A stretch of 64,000 bases of DNA from an uncultured Pseudoflavonifractor sp. GTDB taxonomy: Bacteria > Bacillota > Clostridia > Oscillospirales > Oscillospiraceae. The position numbers and the translations under genes are program-made. Below the pieces are notes generated by a model. That model searched no databases. It saw only the letters and a list, made by a program, of their open reading frames with translations, and had not been told where the DNA came from. Positions 25,554-34,380 of the stretch are shown here, in pieces (position 1 is the first letter of the stretch; every line of letters begins with the position of its first letter). The stretch lies in assembly GCA_947651395.1 (NCBI GenBank), contig CANSYW010000001.1, forward strand, positions 62,001 to 126,000. The letters run 5' to 3'.

Positions 25554-26582
25554 TCAGGTCCGATCCTTCAATTCCTTGAGAAAGCCGTCCACCGACTTCA
25601 CCGTGGAAGCAAAGGAGGTGACAAAACGAACCACCGTATGTCCCTTATCCGCCTTGCCCCACACCTCATAGGTACACAGCTCGTCCAGATGGGGGAGGAG
25701 CTCGTTGGGAACGATGGGGAAGATCTGGTTGGTGGTGGACTCCGTCATCATGGGGATCCCCAGATTTTTGAGTCCGCCCTGGAGATATTGGGCCACCTCC
25801 ACCGCGTTGCGGGCAATTTTAAAATAGAGCCCATCCTGCAGCAGCGCCTGAAACTGAACCCCCAGAAGCCAGCCCTTTGCCAGTACCGCCCCGTGCTGCT
25901 TCTTCATACGGAAGAAATTTTCGGTGAGTTCAGGGTTGGTGACCACCAGCGCCTCGCCCATCATGGCGCCGTTTTTGGTGCCGCCGATATAGAAGGCGTC
26001 CGTAAGGGCGGCAATATCCGCCAGCGTCAGATCGTTCTCCACCGAAGCCATGGCGCAGCCCAAACGTGCTCCGTCCAAAAAGAGGTAAAGGTCATTGGCC
26101 TGACAGCAACGGTAGAGGGCGGCCAGCTCCGCCTTGGTGTATACGCCTCCGGTCTCGGTGGCGTCCGAGATATAGACCAGCCTGGGCTTTGTCACATGCT
26201 CGTCCTTACAGGCCTCCACAATGGGGAGGATCCGGTTGGGCGTCAGCTTTCCGTTAGCGGGCACCTGAGCCTGAAGGATCTTATGGCCGGTGGCCTCCAC
26301 CGCTCCCGCCTCGTGGCCGTTGATATGACCGGTGGTGGGGGAGATGACGCTCTCCCAGGGCCGAAGGAGGGCGGCAATGGTAACAAAGTTAGTCTGGGTG
26401 CCTCCCACCATAAACTGTACGTCGGCATTGGGCGCCTGGCACAGGTTTCGGATCAGGTCGGCGGCGGACTTGCAGTAGTCGTCGGCCCCATAGCCGATCA
26501 CATGCTCCCCATTAACGCCGCTCAAGGCCTCCAGGACCTTGGGATGACACCCCTCGGAGTAATCGTTTCGGAAATGATACAT
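25554..26582 (-). CDS. Low-specificity L-threonine aldolase (beta-eliminating lyase family)
   Basis: 342 residues. Fold type I PLP enzyme: FRNDYSEGCHPKVLEAL, QFMVGGTQTNFVTIAAL, DGARLGCAMAS, and the PLP Lys in FYIGGTKNGAM. Cleaves threonine/allo-threonine to glycine and acetaldehyde. It starts 21 bp downstream of glnS on the same strand and ends convergently with fba. Confidence 0.88.
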   Translation of the reverse strand: MYHFRNDYSEGCHPKVLEALSGVNGEHVIGYGADDYCKSAADLIRNLCQAPNADVQFMVGGTQTNFVTIAALLRPWESVISPTTGHINGHEAGAVEATGHKILQAQVPANGKLTPNRILPIVEACKDEHVTKPRLVYISDATETGGVYTKAELAALYRCCQANDLYLFLDGARLGCAMASVENDLTLADIAALTDAFYIGGTKNGAMMGEALVVTNPELTENFFRMKKQHGAVLAKGWLLGVQFQALLQDGLYFKIARNAVEVAQYLQGGLKNLGIPMMTESTTNQIFPIVPNELLPHLDELCTYEVWGKADKGHTVVRFVTSFASTVKSVDGFLKELKDRT

Positions 26583-26603
26583 AGCCCCCGTCTCCTTTGC
26601 TCC

Positions 26604-28286
26604 TTAAAATTTGAAGCTGTCCTTCAGGCTCACCGCCCGGTTGAAAACCAGATGCCCCGGCCGGGAATCCTTGCTGTCCGCACAGAAATAGCCCTGGCGC
26701 ATAAACTGGAACCGCTCCGCCGGCTGGGGAGAGGAGAGGCCCGCTTCCACCTTACAACCGGTGAGCACCTCCAGGGAAGCGGGGTTCAGGCACTCCAAAA
26801 AGTCCTTGTCACCCGCATCAGGGGCTTCGTCGGAGAAGAGGTTATCGTAGAGGCGCACCTCCGCGTCCAGCGCGGTGGCGACGTCCACCCAGTGGAGGGT
26901 GGCGCCCTTGACCTTCCGGCCGTCGGCGGGGTCGCCGCCACGGCTGTCAGGATCGTACTCAGCGGAGATCTCCACCACATTGCCTGTCTCGTCGGTCTTA
27001 TATCCCACACACTTGATGAGATAGGCTCCCTTCAGGCGGCACTCGGGGCCGTTGGGATAGAGGCGCTTATACTTGGGCACGGGCTCGGCAAGGAAGTCCT
27101 CCGCCTCTACCCACACTTCCCGGGAGAAGGTGACCTGGCGGGTGCCCGCCTCCGGGTTTCCGGGGATATTTTCCACCTCAAAGCTCTCGGACTGACCCAC
27201 GGGGTAGTTGGTGATCACCAGCTTGACAGGCCGCAGCACCGCCATGACCCGGTTGGCCGTCTCGTTGAGATCCTCCCGCAGGCAGTGCTCCAGGAACCCG
27301 TACTCCACCACATTGGCGGCCTTGGCCACACCGATGCGCTCACAGAAGTTGCGGATGGAGCGGGGGGTGTAGCCCCGGCGGCGCAGCCCGCACAGGGTGG
27401 GCATACGGGGATCGTCCCAGCCGGACACCTTGCCGCCCTCCACCAGAGCCCGGAGCTTGCGCTTGCTCATCACCGTATGGTCAATACCCAGCCGGGCAAA
27501 CTCAATCTGACGGGGCTTGGAGGGCAGGTCACAGTTTTCCACCACCCAGTTGTAAAGGGGACGGTGCGCCTCAAACTCCAGAGAGCACAGAGAATGAGTG
27601 ATCCCCTCCAGGGCGTCCTGAATGGGATGGGCAAAGTCGTACATGGGATAGATGCACCACTTGTCTCCCTGACGGTGGTGATGCATATGGTTGATCCGGT
27701 AGATGACGGGATCCCGCATATTGAAGTTGCCGCTGGCAAGGTCTATCTTGGCCCGGAGGGTCATGGCGCCGTTGGGAAACTCGCCGGCACGCATCCGGGC
27801 AAAGAGATCCAGGCTCTCCTCAACGGGCCGATCCCGGTAGGGGCTGCGGGCGGGCACACCGATGCTGCCCCGATACTCCCTGAACTCCTCAGGGCTCAGC
27901 TCGCAGACATAGGCCAGACCTTTTTTGATAAGCTCCACCGCCTGGCGGTAGTCCTCCTCAAAGTAGTCCGAACCGTAAAAGAAACGGTCACCCCAGTCAA
28001 ACCCCAGCCAGTGGATGTCCTCCTGAATGGCCTCCACAAACTCCTCGTCCTCTTTGGTGGGGTTGGTGTCGTCCATCCGCAGATTGCAGAGGCCACCGTA
28101 CTTTTCCGCCGTCCCAAAGTCGATGGTCAGGGCCTTGCAGTGGCCAATGTGCAGATAGCCGTTGGGCTCGGGAGGGAAGCGGGTATGGACGGTCATCCCG
28201 GCAAACTGTCCGCCGGGGGCGATATCCTCATCTATAAAATCATGGATAAAGTTCTGGCCCATGACAGGCTTTGTCTCTTCCGGCAT
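26604..28286 (-). CDS. glnS: Glutaminyl-tRNA synthetase
   Basis: 560 residues. Class Ic synthetase: FPPEPNGYLHIGHCKAL (HIGH), DDTNPTKED, HTVMSKRKL (KMSKS equivalent), TLCGLRRRGYTP, and the C-terminal anticodon-binding beta barrels (LFNRAVSLKDSFKF near the end). Many Firmicutes lack GlnRS and use the Glu-tRNA amidotransferase route, so GlnRS in this lineage points to ancient transfer. The ATG at 28286 follows AAGGAG; an in-frame upstream extension would lie across the promoter. Confidence 0.95.
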   Translation of the reverse strand: MPEETKPVMGQNFIHDFIDEDIAPGGQFAGMTVHTRFPPEPNGYLHIGHCKALTIDFGTAEKYGGLCNLRMDDTNPTKEDEEFVEAIQEDIHWLGFDWGDRFFYGSDYFEEDYRQAVELIKKGLAYVCELSPEEFREYRGSIGVPARSPYRDRPVEESLDLFARMRAGEFPNGAMTLRAKIDLASGNFNMRDPVIYRINHMHHHRQGDKWCIYPMYDFAHPIQDALEGITHSLCSLEFEAHRPLYNWVVENCDLPSKPRQIEFARLGIDHTVMSKRKLRALVEGGKVSGWDDPRMPTLCGLRRRGYTPRSIRNFCERIGVAKAANVVEYGFLEHCLREDLNETANRVMAVLRPVKLVITNYPVGQSESFEVENIPGNPEAGTRQVTFSREVWVEAEDFLAEPVPKYKRLYPNGPECRLKGAYLIKCVGYKTDETGNVVEISAEYDPDSRGGDPADGRKVKGATLHWVDVATALDAEVRLYDNLFSDEAPDAGDKDFLECLNPASLEVLTGCKVEAGLSSPQPAERFQFMRQGYFCADSKDSRPGHLVFNRAVSLKDSFKF

Positions 28287-28320
28287 GGCAGATTCGCTCC
28301 TTCTCTTTGGAATAAGGTAT

Positions 28321-28349
28321 ATTTTACCCTGTAACGCCTCAAATTGCAA
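28321..28349 (-). promoter_or_regulatory. sigma-A promoter of glnS and the threonine aldolase gene
   Basis: Minus strand TTGCAA (28344-28349), 17 bp, TAAAAT (28321-28326), abutting the arsC-like stop codon. Confidence 0.75.
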
Positions 28350-28706
28350 TCATTTCTTTTCCAAACGCTCGCTCCAATCGGACTGTTTGAACCCGAAAAA
28401 GGCGAAGTCCTCGCCCACCAACACGGGCCGCTTGACCAGCATCCCGTCCGTGGCCAGGAGGGCGTACTGCTCATCCTCAGTCATGGTGGGAAGCTTGTCC
28501 TTGAGTTCCAGCGCCTTATACTGAAGACCGCTGGTGTTAAAAAGCCGCTTCAGCGGCAGAGCGCTTTTGGCGTGCCACTCCCGAAGCTCCGCCTCTGTGG
28601 GGTTCTGCGCCTTGATGTCCCGGGCCTCAAAGGCCGCACCTGCGGATTCCAGCCACCCCCGTGCTTTCTGGCAGGTGGAGCATTTGGGATAATGGACAAA
28701 CAGCAT
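28350..28706 (-). CDS. ArsC/Spx-family thioredoxin-fold protein
   Basis: 118 residues. Thioredoxin-like fold with a redox CSTC motif at residues 9-12, the RLFNTSGLQYK segment and the KRPVLV cis-proline region. Members are arsenate reductases (YffB type) or Spx-like RNA polymerase regulators. The CxxC and missing Spx basic tail leave both open. GGAGGAT precedes the ATG. Divergent from tyrS. Confidence 0.8.
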   Translation of the reverse strand: MLFVHYPKCSTCQKARGWLESAGAAFEARDIKAQNPTEAELREWHAKSALPLKRLFNTSGLQYKALELKDKLPTMTEDEQYALLATDGMLVKRPVLVGEDFAFFGFKQSDWSERLEKK

Positions 28707-28738
28707 AGTTATCCTCCTCCATACAGGGAATTTTTATT

Positions 28739-28767
28739 ATTTTACCATGGGCGGGGCCTTCTGACAA
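28739..28767 (-). promoter_or_regulatory. sigma-A promoter of the ArsC/Spx-like gene
   Basis: Minus strand TTGTCA (28762-28767), 17 bp, TAAAAT (28739-28744). Its -35 box is only 6 bp from that of the divergent tyrS promoter. Confidence 0.65.
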
Positions 28768-28773
28768 GCGGTG

Positions 28774-28802
28774 TTGACAAATCCGGACGGGCATATTATA
28801 AT
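28774..28802 (+). promoter_or_regulatory. sigma-A promoter of the T-box-tyrS unit
   Basis: Consensus TTGACA (28774-28779), 17 bp, TATAAT (28797-28802). Confidence 0.9.
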
Positions 28803-28808
28803 ACGCCA

Positions 28809-29075
28809 TACAGTGATGAAGAGGCCAAGTAGACCGCACCCGTGCCGCCAAGAGAGACCCCGTTTGGGTGAGAGGGGGAGGGCAGCGTGCGGAGGAATAC
28901 CCCTCGGAGCTGCCGCCCCAAAGCCTCAGGCCGGTAGGGCAGGTCGGGTGCGCCCGTTACAGCGCCGCCGTGTGTGGGCACGGCATGAGGCCGTCTTTGT
29001 GAGAAGACGGTGAACCAGAGGTGGTACCGCGTCTTTTGACGCCCTCTGTCCCAAGGGACAGAGGGCATTTTCTTT
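28809..29075 (+). promoter_or_regulatory. Tyrosine T-box leader controlling tyrS
   Basis: The leader has a stem I with GGGTGAGAG and AGAGA motifs (28847-28876 region), a specifier loop GGAATAC with the Tyr codon TAC at 28898-28900, the T-box AGAGGTGGTACCGCG at 29017-29031, and a terminator stem 29041-29052/29055-29066 followed by a T-rich tract. The TGGT in the T-box bulge pairs with ACCA, matching tRNA-Tyr with discriminator A. Uncharged tRNA-Tyr should stabilise the antiterminator and allow tyrS expression. Confidence 0.93.
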
Positions 29076-29123
29076 GTCTTCGGCTCTTGGCGGATATCAT
29101 AAAACAAAAGGAGAGAACAGCAC

Positions 29124-30350
29124 ATGACCATCTATGACGAACTGGTGGCCCGGGGCCTCATCGCCCAGGTCACCGACGAACCCGAGATCAAGGAGCTCAT
29201 CAACAACGGGAAGGCCACCTTCTATATCGGCTTCGACTGCACCGCGGACAGCCTCACCGCCGGGCATTTTATGGCCCTGACCCTGATGAAGCGGCTTCAG
29301 ATGGCGGGCAACCGGCCCATCGCCCTCATCGGCGGCGGCACCACCATGATCGGCGATCCCTCGGGACGCACGGACATGCGCAAGATGCTCACCAAGGAGG
29401 ACATTGACCATAACGCCGAGTGCTTCAAGCGGCAGATGGAGCGCTTTATTGAGTTTGGCGAGGGCAAGGCCATGATGCTCAACAATGCCGACTGGCTGCT
29501 GAAGCTGAACTATGTGGAGCTGCTCCGGGAGGTGGGCGCCTGCTTCTCGGTAAACAATATGCTCCGGGCCAAGTGCTACGAGCAGCGGATGGAAAAGGGC
29601 CTCAGTTTCCTGGAATTCAACTATATGATCATGCAGTCCTACGACTTTTACCACATGTTCCAGACCGTGGGCTGTAATATGCAGTTCGGCGGCGACGACC
29701 AGTGGAGCAACATGCTGGGAGGCACCGAGCTCATCCGGCGGAAGCTGGGCAAGGACGCCTACGCCATGACCATCACCCTGCTCACCGACTCCCAGGGCAA
29801 CAAAATGGGCAAGACCGCCGGCAACGCCGTGTGGCTGGATCCCAACAAGACCTCCCCCTATGACTTCTACCAGTACTGGCGCAACGTAGGGGACGCCGAC
29901 GTAATGAAATGCGTGCGTATGCTCACCTTCCTGCCCCTGGAGCAGATCGAGGAGATGAGCACGTGGCAGGACGCCAGGATCAACGAGGCCAAGGAGATCC
30001 TGGCCTATGAGCTGACCAAGATGGTCCACGGGGAAGAGGAGGCCGTAAAGGCGCAGACCGCCGCCCGGGCTCTCTTTGCCGGAGGCGGGGACAATTCCAG
30101 TATGCCCTCCACCGCCTTATCCGACGGTGATTTTACCGAAGGCACCATCGGCCTTCTGGATCTGATGCTCACATGCGGACTGGCTCCCTCCAAGAAGGAG
30201 GCACGCCGCCTGGTGGAGCAGGGCGGCGTGGAGGTCAACGGAGAAAAGGCCGCCGATCCCACCACCCGCTTTGACCCTGCCGCCTTTGCCGGGGAGGGTC
30301 TGATCCTTAAGAAAGGCAAAAAAGTGTTCCACCGGGTGGTGACACAGTGA
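29124..30350 (+). CDS. tyrS: Tyrosyl-tRNA synthetase
   Basis: 408 residues. Class Ic synthetase: TFYIGFDCTADSLTAGHFM (HIGH-equivalent AGHF), ALIGGGTTMIGDPSGR, QFGGDDQWSNML, GNKMGKTAGNAVWL (KMSKS equivalent), and a C-terminal S4 RNA-binding domain (SKKEARRLVEQGGVEVNG). Its T-box leader with a TAC specifier confirms the specificity. Confidence 0.96.
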   Translation: MTIYDELVARGLIAQVTDEPEIKELINNGKATFYIGFDCTADSLTAGHFMALTLMKRLQMAGNRPIALIGGGTTMIGDPSGRTDMRKMLTKEDIDHNAECFKRQMERFIEFGEGKAMMLNNADWLLKLNYVELLREVGACFSVNNMLRAKCYEQRMEKGLSFLEFNYMIMQSYDFYHMFQTVGCNMQFGGDDQWSNMLGGTELIRRKLGKDAYAMTITLLTDSQGNKMGKTAGNAVWLDPNKTSPYDFYQYWRNVGDADVMKCVRMLTFLPLEQIEEMSTWQDARINEAKEILAYELTKMVHGEEEAVKAQTAARALFAGGGDNSSMPSTALSDGDFTEGTIGLLDLMLTCGLAPSKKEARRLVEQGGVEVNGEKAADPTTRFDPAAFAGEGLILKKGKKVFHRVVTQ

Positions 30351-30389
30351 TCTTTCTGTGGTAGGATATTAAAAAAAGGGGGGATCTCC

Positions 30390-31553
30390 ATGGAGGAAAA
30401 ACCGCAGAAATGGTACCGGCTGGACAACCGGGGCCTGTCCAATCTCTTGGTGGTATGTGCGGGCATTCTGCTCTATCTGGGGCTGACCCATCTACCTCAG
30501 GTGAAGGCCGCAGTGGGCCATTTTCTCGATGTGCTCAGCCCGTTTATCGTAGGGTTTATTATCGCCTATCTTCTCAATACTCCCACCAACTTTTTCGAGC
30601 GGGAGGTCTATAAAACCTGCGCCCAGAAGCGAACTCTGGCCATTGTCACCGTCTATCTGATCGCCTTGCTGGTCATCCTAGTGCTCCTTCAGCTCATCCT
30701 GCCCCAGGTGGGCGCCTCCGTGGTCAGCCTGGTCAACAACCTGTCTCTCTACCTGGAAAACCTCAACCGCATGGCCCAGGAGCTCATCCAGCGCTTTGGC
30801 CTGGAAGGGGAGGGCCTCACCGGCTTTGTGGACGATTACCAGACCCTTATGCGCAAGGCGGCCGACTTCCTCACCTCGTCGGTGCCCAATCTGCTGAACT
30901 TCGGCGTTGCCGTGGGCAACGGAGTGGTCACCGCCCTTACCGCCCTTATCGCCTCCATCTATATGCTCTCCGGGAAGGCCCGCCTCAACAAGCAGCTGAA
31001 AAAGCTCATCTACGCCCTCTTTCCCGCCAAGGGCGTCAGCCATATCCTCTCCGTTTCCAGTCGGGCCAACACCATCTTTGTCGGCTTTATCAACGGGAAG
31101 CTGGTGGATTCCGCCATCATCGGCGTGCTGTGCTTCGCACTCACCACCATTTTCCGGATCCCGTACGCTGTGCTCATCAGCGTCATTATCGGGGTGACCA
31201 ATATTGTCCCTTTCTTCGGGCCCATCATCGGCGCGGTGCCCAGCGTGATGCTCCTGGTCATCGTCGACCCCTGGGCCGCGCTCCGGTTCCTGGTACTCAT
31301 TGTGGCTCTGCAGCAGTTTGACGGCAACATTCTGGGCCCCAAGATCCTGGGCGATTCCACCGGCCTGTCCGCCATCTGGGTTCTGGTGGCCATCGTAGTG
31401 GGCGGCGGGCTGTTCGGCTTTGCCGGCATGCTCCTGGGCGTACCCACCTTCGCCGTACTCTACGCCCTGATGCGGGAGTGGGCGGACAAGCGCCTGGCCC
31501 AGAAAGGCATCAACGCCAACGGCGAGCCGGTACCCCGGGAACCCAGCCCCTGA
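30390..31553 (+). CDS. AI-2E family transporter (PerM/YhhT type membrane protein)
   Basis: 387 residues with about eight hydrophobic segments (for example residues 13-30, 44-66, 84-108, 175-195, 230-300, 310-345). The signature of the family includes VNIVPFFGPIIGAVPSVML and the following VALQQFDGNILGPKILGDSTGLSAIWVLVAI. Members export autoinducer-2 or act as ion/proton antiporters; the substrate here is unknown. The start follows GGGGGGAT. No promoter of its own is clear, 40 bp after tyrS. Confidence 0.88.
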   Translation: MEEKPQKWYRLDNRGLSNLLVVCAGILLYLGLTHLPQVKAAVGHFLDVLSPFIVGFIIAYLLNTPTNFFEREVYKTCAQKRTLAIVTVYLIALLVILVLLQLILPQVGASVVSLVNNLSLYLENLNRMAQELIQRFGLEGEGLTGFVDDYQTLMRKAADFLTSSVPNLLNFGVAVGNGVVTALTALIASIYMLSGKARLNKQLKKLIYALFPAKGVSHILSVSSRANTIFVGFINGKLVDSAIIGVLCFALTTIFRIPYAVLISVIIGVTNIVPFFGPIIGAVPSVMLLVIVDPWAALRFLVLIVALQQFDGNILGPKILGDSTGLSAIWVLVAIVVGGGLFGFAGMLLGVPTFAVLYALMREWADKRLAQKGINANGEPVPREPSP

Positions 31554-31587
31554 GTCCTTTTCAAATAAATAGTACCCGGTTGATCCA

Positions 31588-31625
31588 TGCGGAGAGCTTT
31601 CTGGCGGAAAGCTCTCCGCATTTTT
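31588..31625 (+). terminator. Intrinsic terminator after the AI-2E transporter gene
   Basis: 14-bp perfect stem TGCGGAGAGCTTTC / GAAAGCTCTCCGCA, 5-nt loop, then five T. Confidence 0.9.
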
Positions 31626-31837
31626 ACAGTTTTGAAAATTCCCTTTGTTTTCCTCCATATTTTTTGTCCCAAATTGCCACATTTTGCTTTTTATGTGCTA
31701 TTATAAATATGGTAAGATACAGTTGCCTTCACATATGTCCAAGTTTCAAGATATCTTTTATAGAAACTATGATCCCAGGCGGAATTGATTCAAGTTCACG
31801 AAAAAAGCAACACTGACATTCTAAGAGGTACATTCTT

Positions 31838-32332
31838 ATGAGAAAACACATTCCGGTCGTGCTCTTCTCACTTGCAAGTATGGTATTAAGTTCTTGCAGT
31901 GGGCTTATTTTTAATGAAAACAAACATGCAAATACACAAGTAGAAGCCATTGTCTCTGCACTCGAAAACCAAGACGGAGAAACCCTCAAAGCCTTGTTTT
32001 CAAATAAAGCATTAAGCGAAGTGGATTGGGAGAAACAACTCGGCGCCCTACTAAATTTTTATAATGGTGACATTCTTTCCTGGGGCATGGATCAAAATAC
32101 GTCAAGTAGTACATCCGTTGAGAATGGCAAAAAAAACGTTATGCTGCGCTATCATTTTAACATTGTAACAGATACAGAGAGATATCTATTCTTTTTGATT
32201 GACTATCCTATCGATGATCAAAATACAGATAATAAGGGTCTCTACACACTGGAAATACGGAAAGTGTCTTATACAGGTGAATTGGGGTATTGGACAGACC
32301 GAATGAAAGCAGGAATATCAATTTTGGAATAG
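31838..32332 (+). CDS. Lipoprotein, DUF5104-like
   Basis: 164 residues. Lipoprotein signal peptide with lipobox LSSC (Cys 20). The mature part has DGETLKALFSNKALSE, resembling DUF5104 lipoproteins of Clostridia, and a C-terminal beta-rich stretch ending GISILE. Codon use is markedly more AT-rich than the flanking genes, suggesting acquisition. Upstream 31,626-31,837 is AT-rich with no confident promoter. Confidence 0.7.
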   Translation: MRKHIPVVLFSLASMVLSSCSGLIFNENKHANTQVEAIVSALENQDGETLKALFSNKALSEVDWEKQLGALLNFYNGDILSWGMDQNTSSSTSVENGKKNVMLRYHFNIVTDTERYLFFLIDYPIDDQNTDNKGLYTLEIRKVSYTGELGYWTDRMKAGISILE

Positions 32333-32387
32333 AGCAGGAGAAGAGGAGAAGGGCAGCTTTTGCATTTTAATCTCCATAAGTAACGGG

Positions 32388-32417
32388 GGGAGAAGCGCAT
32401 AATGCGCTTCTCCCTCT
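32388..32417 (+). terminator. Intrinsic terminator after the lipoprotein gene
   Basis: GGGAGAAGCGC / GCGCTTCTCCC stem with an ATAAT loop, then TCTTGTT. The remaining 32,418-32,560 holds nothing recognisable. Confidence 0.75.
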
Positions 32418-32560
32418 TGTTACAAGCGAAACCGCAATAATAGTCCAAGCCGCTTCCCATAACGACGAATTACAGGGCGAGAGTTGCTCCATCCAAAATC
32501 AAAAGCACATTTGTCAAGGGGAATTTCACCAAAGAGAGGAAATTCCCTAAATTCAGAAAA

Positions 32561-33370
32561 TCAGTGCGCCTTTTGGTAGTAGGCCCGAAGCACCGGCTCC
32601 AGCTCCCGCCACTTGATCTCATACTGCTGGCGGTAGTCCTCTATGGTATAGTAAGGTTCTACCAGCCGCTCCTTGCCCCGATAGGTCATCGTGTGGGGCT
32701 TGAAGGCGCTGGACTCCGGATCCAGTCCGTACAGCCCGTCCAGCAGTTCCCGGCCCTCCTCCATATTCCGCAGGATCACCGAGACATGGGACAGGCCCTC
32801 CTCGTTGGGCGGTCTGAAATTGTGGATATCTGCCCCGTGCTTCAAAAGCTCGTCCAGCACCGCCTTGAGCATCTCCCGCAGACGCCGGTTTTCTTCCTTG
32901 CTCTCCTCCACATAGTAGCTGGGATAGGAGTCGCGGGCAAACTGGTCGTACTCCCCCAGGGCGTGCTGCCAGGCAGTGAGACCGTGTGAGGTCTTCTGGT
33001 TGGGGTCCATGCCCATGTCCAGCAGGCGGCGCAGGAGCAGGAAGTACCCCTTGCTCCGCTCCGGGCCGGGGCCAACAGTATGCCGTGCCCGCATAAAGCA
33101 TTGGCCCACGGCGTCATACCAGATGGGAGCGGAGAAATTGATACCGTAGGGGTTGATGGCGTCCGCGAAGTTCACGTCCGCCCCCCGGTCCAGGAGCAGG
33201 TGGGCCACCTCCAGGTTGTCGCTTTTGATGGCCACCATCAGGGGGGACTGGCCATCGTCCTTCTTAGGCGGGGCTTTGGCCAGGCAGGAAATCAAATCCG
33301 GTTTTTTATCCAAAATCAAGGCAACCTCGTCCAGCTTGCCCTGACGGATGGCAGTAAACAGCTTTTTCAT
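32561..33370 (-). CDS. Ankyrin repeat protein
   Basis: 269 residues. Ankyrin-like repeats are visible in the N-terminal two thirds: DGQSPLMVAIKSDNLEVAHLLLDRGADVNFAD (about 39-70), LLRRLLDMGMDPNQKTSHGLTAWQHAL (about 108-135) and VLDELLKHGADIHNFRPPNEEGLSHVSV (about 165-195). Irregular spacing suggests insertions between repeats. No signal peptide, so probably a cytoplasmic protein-binding scaffold; partner unknown. AAAGGAGGAT before the ATG at 33370 and a promoter at 33412-33440 fix the start. Confidence 0.8.
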   Translation of the reverse strand: MKKLFTAIRQGKLDEVALILDKKPDLISCLAKAPPKKDDGQSPLMVAIKSDNLEVAHLLLDRGADVNFADAINPYGINFSAPIWYDAVGQCFMRARHTVGPGPERSKGYFLLLRRLLDMGMDPNQKTSHGLTAWQHALGEYDQFARDSYPSYYVEESKEENRRLREMLKAVLDELLKHGADIHNFRPPNEEGLSHVSVILRNMEEGRELLDGLYGLDPESSAFKPHTMTYRGKERLVEPYYTIEDYRQQYEIKWRELEPVLRAYYQKAH

Positions 33371-33411
33371 GGCAGATCCTCCTTTAAGGGACAATCTATT
33401 GTTATGAGCAA

Positions 33412-33440
33412 AGTATACCACTACCTCAAAGGACATTCAA
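33412..33440 (-). promoter_or_regulatory. sigma-A promoter of the ankyrin gene
   Basis: Minus strand TTGAAT (33435-33440), 17 bp, TATACT (33412-33417). Confidence 0.65.
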
Positions 33441-33686
33441 CCTTCGTGTTTAAGCCCTGATAGCAGCAAGAAGCAATGCACAGGTATATACCCTGTGCCG
33501 CTTGTTGGCGTCCACTGTCCCCTAAGCCCCAGTGCATTGGCGCAGCCCCGTCCGATGCACAAGCCGCCGTTGGCGTCTGCTGACCTGTCCATACCGGGCA
33601 GGGAAGGAGCGTCTGGCGGAGCCGCCCCTGGATGGAGGAAATCATACAGTATATTGTTAAACAACAAAATGACATCAAATTTTTGA
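33441..33686. other. Unexplained structured intergenic stretch
   Basis: About 245 bp between divergent promoters. Small inverted repeats: GCACAGG...CCTGTGC near 33479-33500 and GTGCAT...ATGCAC near 33532-33561. TTGGCGTC occurs twice (near 33504 and 33571), each followed within a few bases by a CTGTCC or CTGACCTGTCC run. A 94-codon open frame on the minus strand has no ribosome-binding site and a Cys/Gln-rich translation that does not look like a protein. Could be a small RNA or a degenerate repeat. Confidence 0.35.
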
Positions 33687-33715
33687 TTGACTTTTCACAC
33701 TCCATATGCTATCTT
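33687..33715 (+). promoter_or_regulatory. Putative sigma-A promoter of the Nim-like gene
   Basis: TTGACT (33687-33692), 17 bp, TATCTT (33710-33715); about 100 nt leader. Confidence 0.5.
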
Positions 33716-33823
33716 TACGACATAATTATCAGCCGCCGGGCAACGCTTGTTTCCATTCCGTTAGGCCATAGAAGGAATGGACAACAGGCGTTTATTTTTT
33801 GAATGAAGTGAGAGTGTAAAACT

Positions 33824-34327
33824 ATGTTTCGTGAAATGCGCCGTAAAAATCAGGCTATCTCTATGGAAGAGAGCGCCGCAGTATTGATGCGTGGGACATC
33901 TGGGGTATTGGCTCTTTCGGGGGATAACGGCTACCCCTATGCAGTCCCGATCAGCTATGTGCATGATGGTGCGCACATCTATTTCCATTGTGCCAAAGCT
34001 GGCCATAAACTGGATGCAATCGAGAGGGACAGCAAGGCGTCGTTCTGTGTCATTGACAAAGATGAAGTGATTCCAGAAAAATATACGTCCTACTTTAGGA
34101 GCGTCATTGTGTTTGGGACGATCCATGTGATCCAGGATGAGCAGGAAAAGAGAGAGGCCATTGAAAAGCTGGCCTTGAAATATGTGCCAAGGGATACCGC
34201 AGTCCACCGTAAGTCAGCCATTGACCAGGAGTGGGATCCGCTGTGTGTGCTGGAGATGAGGATAGAACATCTGACAGGTAAAGAGGCCATTGAACTTGTG
34301 CGGGCGAAAAGAACGCCCCCGGGCTGA
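33824..34327 (+). CDS. Pyridoxamine 5'-phosphate oxidase-like flavoprotein (Nim/5-nitroimidazole reductase type)
   Basis: 167 residues. Split-barrel FMN-binding fold: GTSGVLALSGDNGYPYAVPISYVHDGAHIYFHCAKAGHKLDAI is the typical Nim-family start, followed by SVIVFGTIHVI and a C-terminal IEHLTGKEA. Nim-type proteins can reduce nitroimidazoles but most homologues have unknown substrates, so resistance should not be assumed. Composition is AT-richer than neighbours. The ribosome-binding site is weak (GAAGTGAGAG). It ends inside a terminator stem. Confidence 0.82.
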   Translation: MFREMRRKNQAISMEESAAVLMRGTSGVLALSGDNGYPYAVPISYVHDGAHIYFHCAKAGHKLDAIERDSKASFCVIDKDEVIPEKYTSYFRSVIVFGTIHVIQDEQEKREAIEKLALKYVPRDTAVHRKSAIDQEWDPLCVLEMRIEHLTGKEAIELVRAKRTPPG

Positions 34328-34350
34328 AGACATTGCCTTCAGCCCGGGGG
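34316..34350. terminator. Terminator stem between the Nim-like gene and the anti-sigma gene
   Basis: Perfect 14-bp stem CCCCCGGGCTGAAG / CTTCAGCCCGGGGG with a 7-nt loop, containing the stop codon of the Nim-like gene. T-tract short. Confidence 0.65.
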
Positions 34351-34380
34351 TTCACAAACTCCAAATGATTTGATTTTGTT

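Noticed and set aside
33421-33705. 94-codon minus-strand frame
   Set aside because: No ribosome-binding site, overlaps the ankyrin promoter, and the composition is unlike protein.
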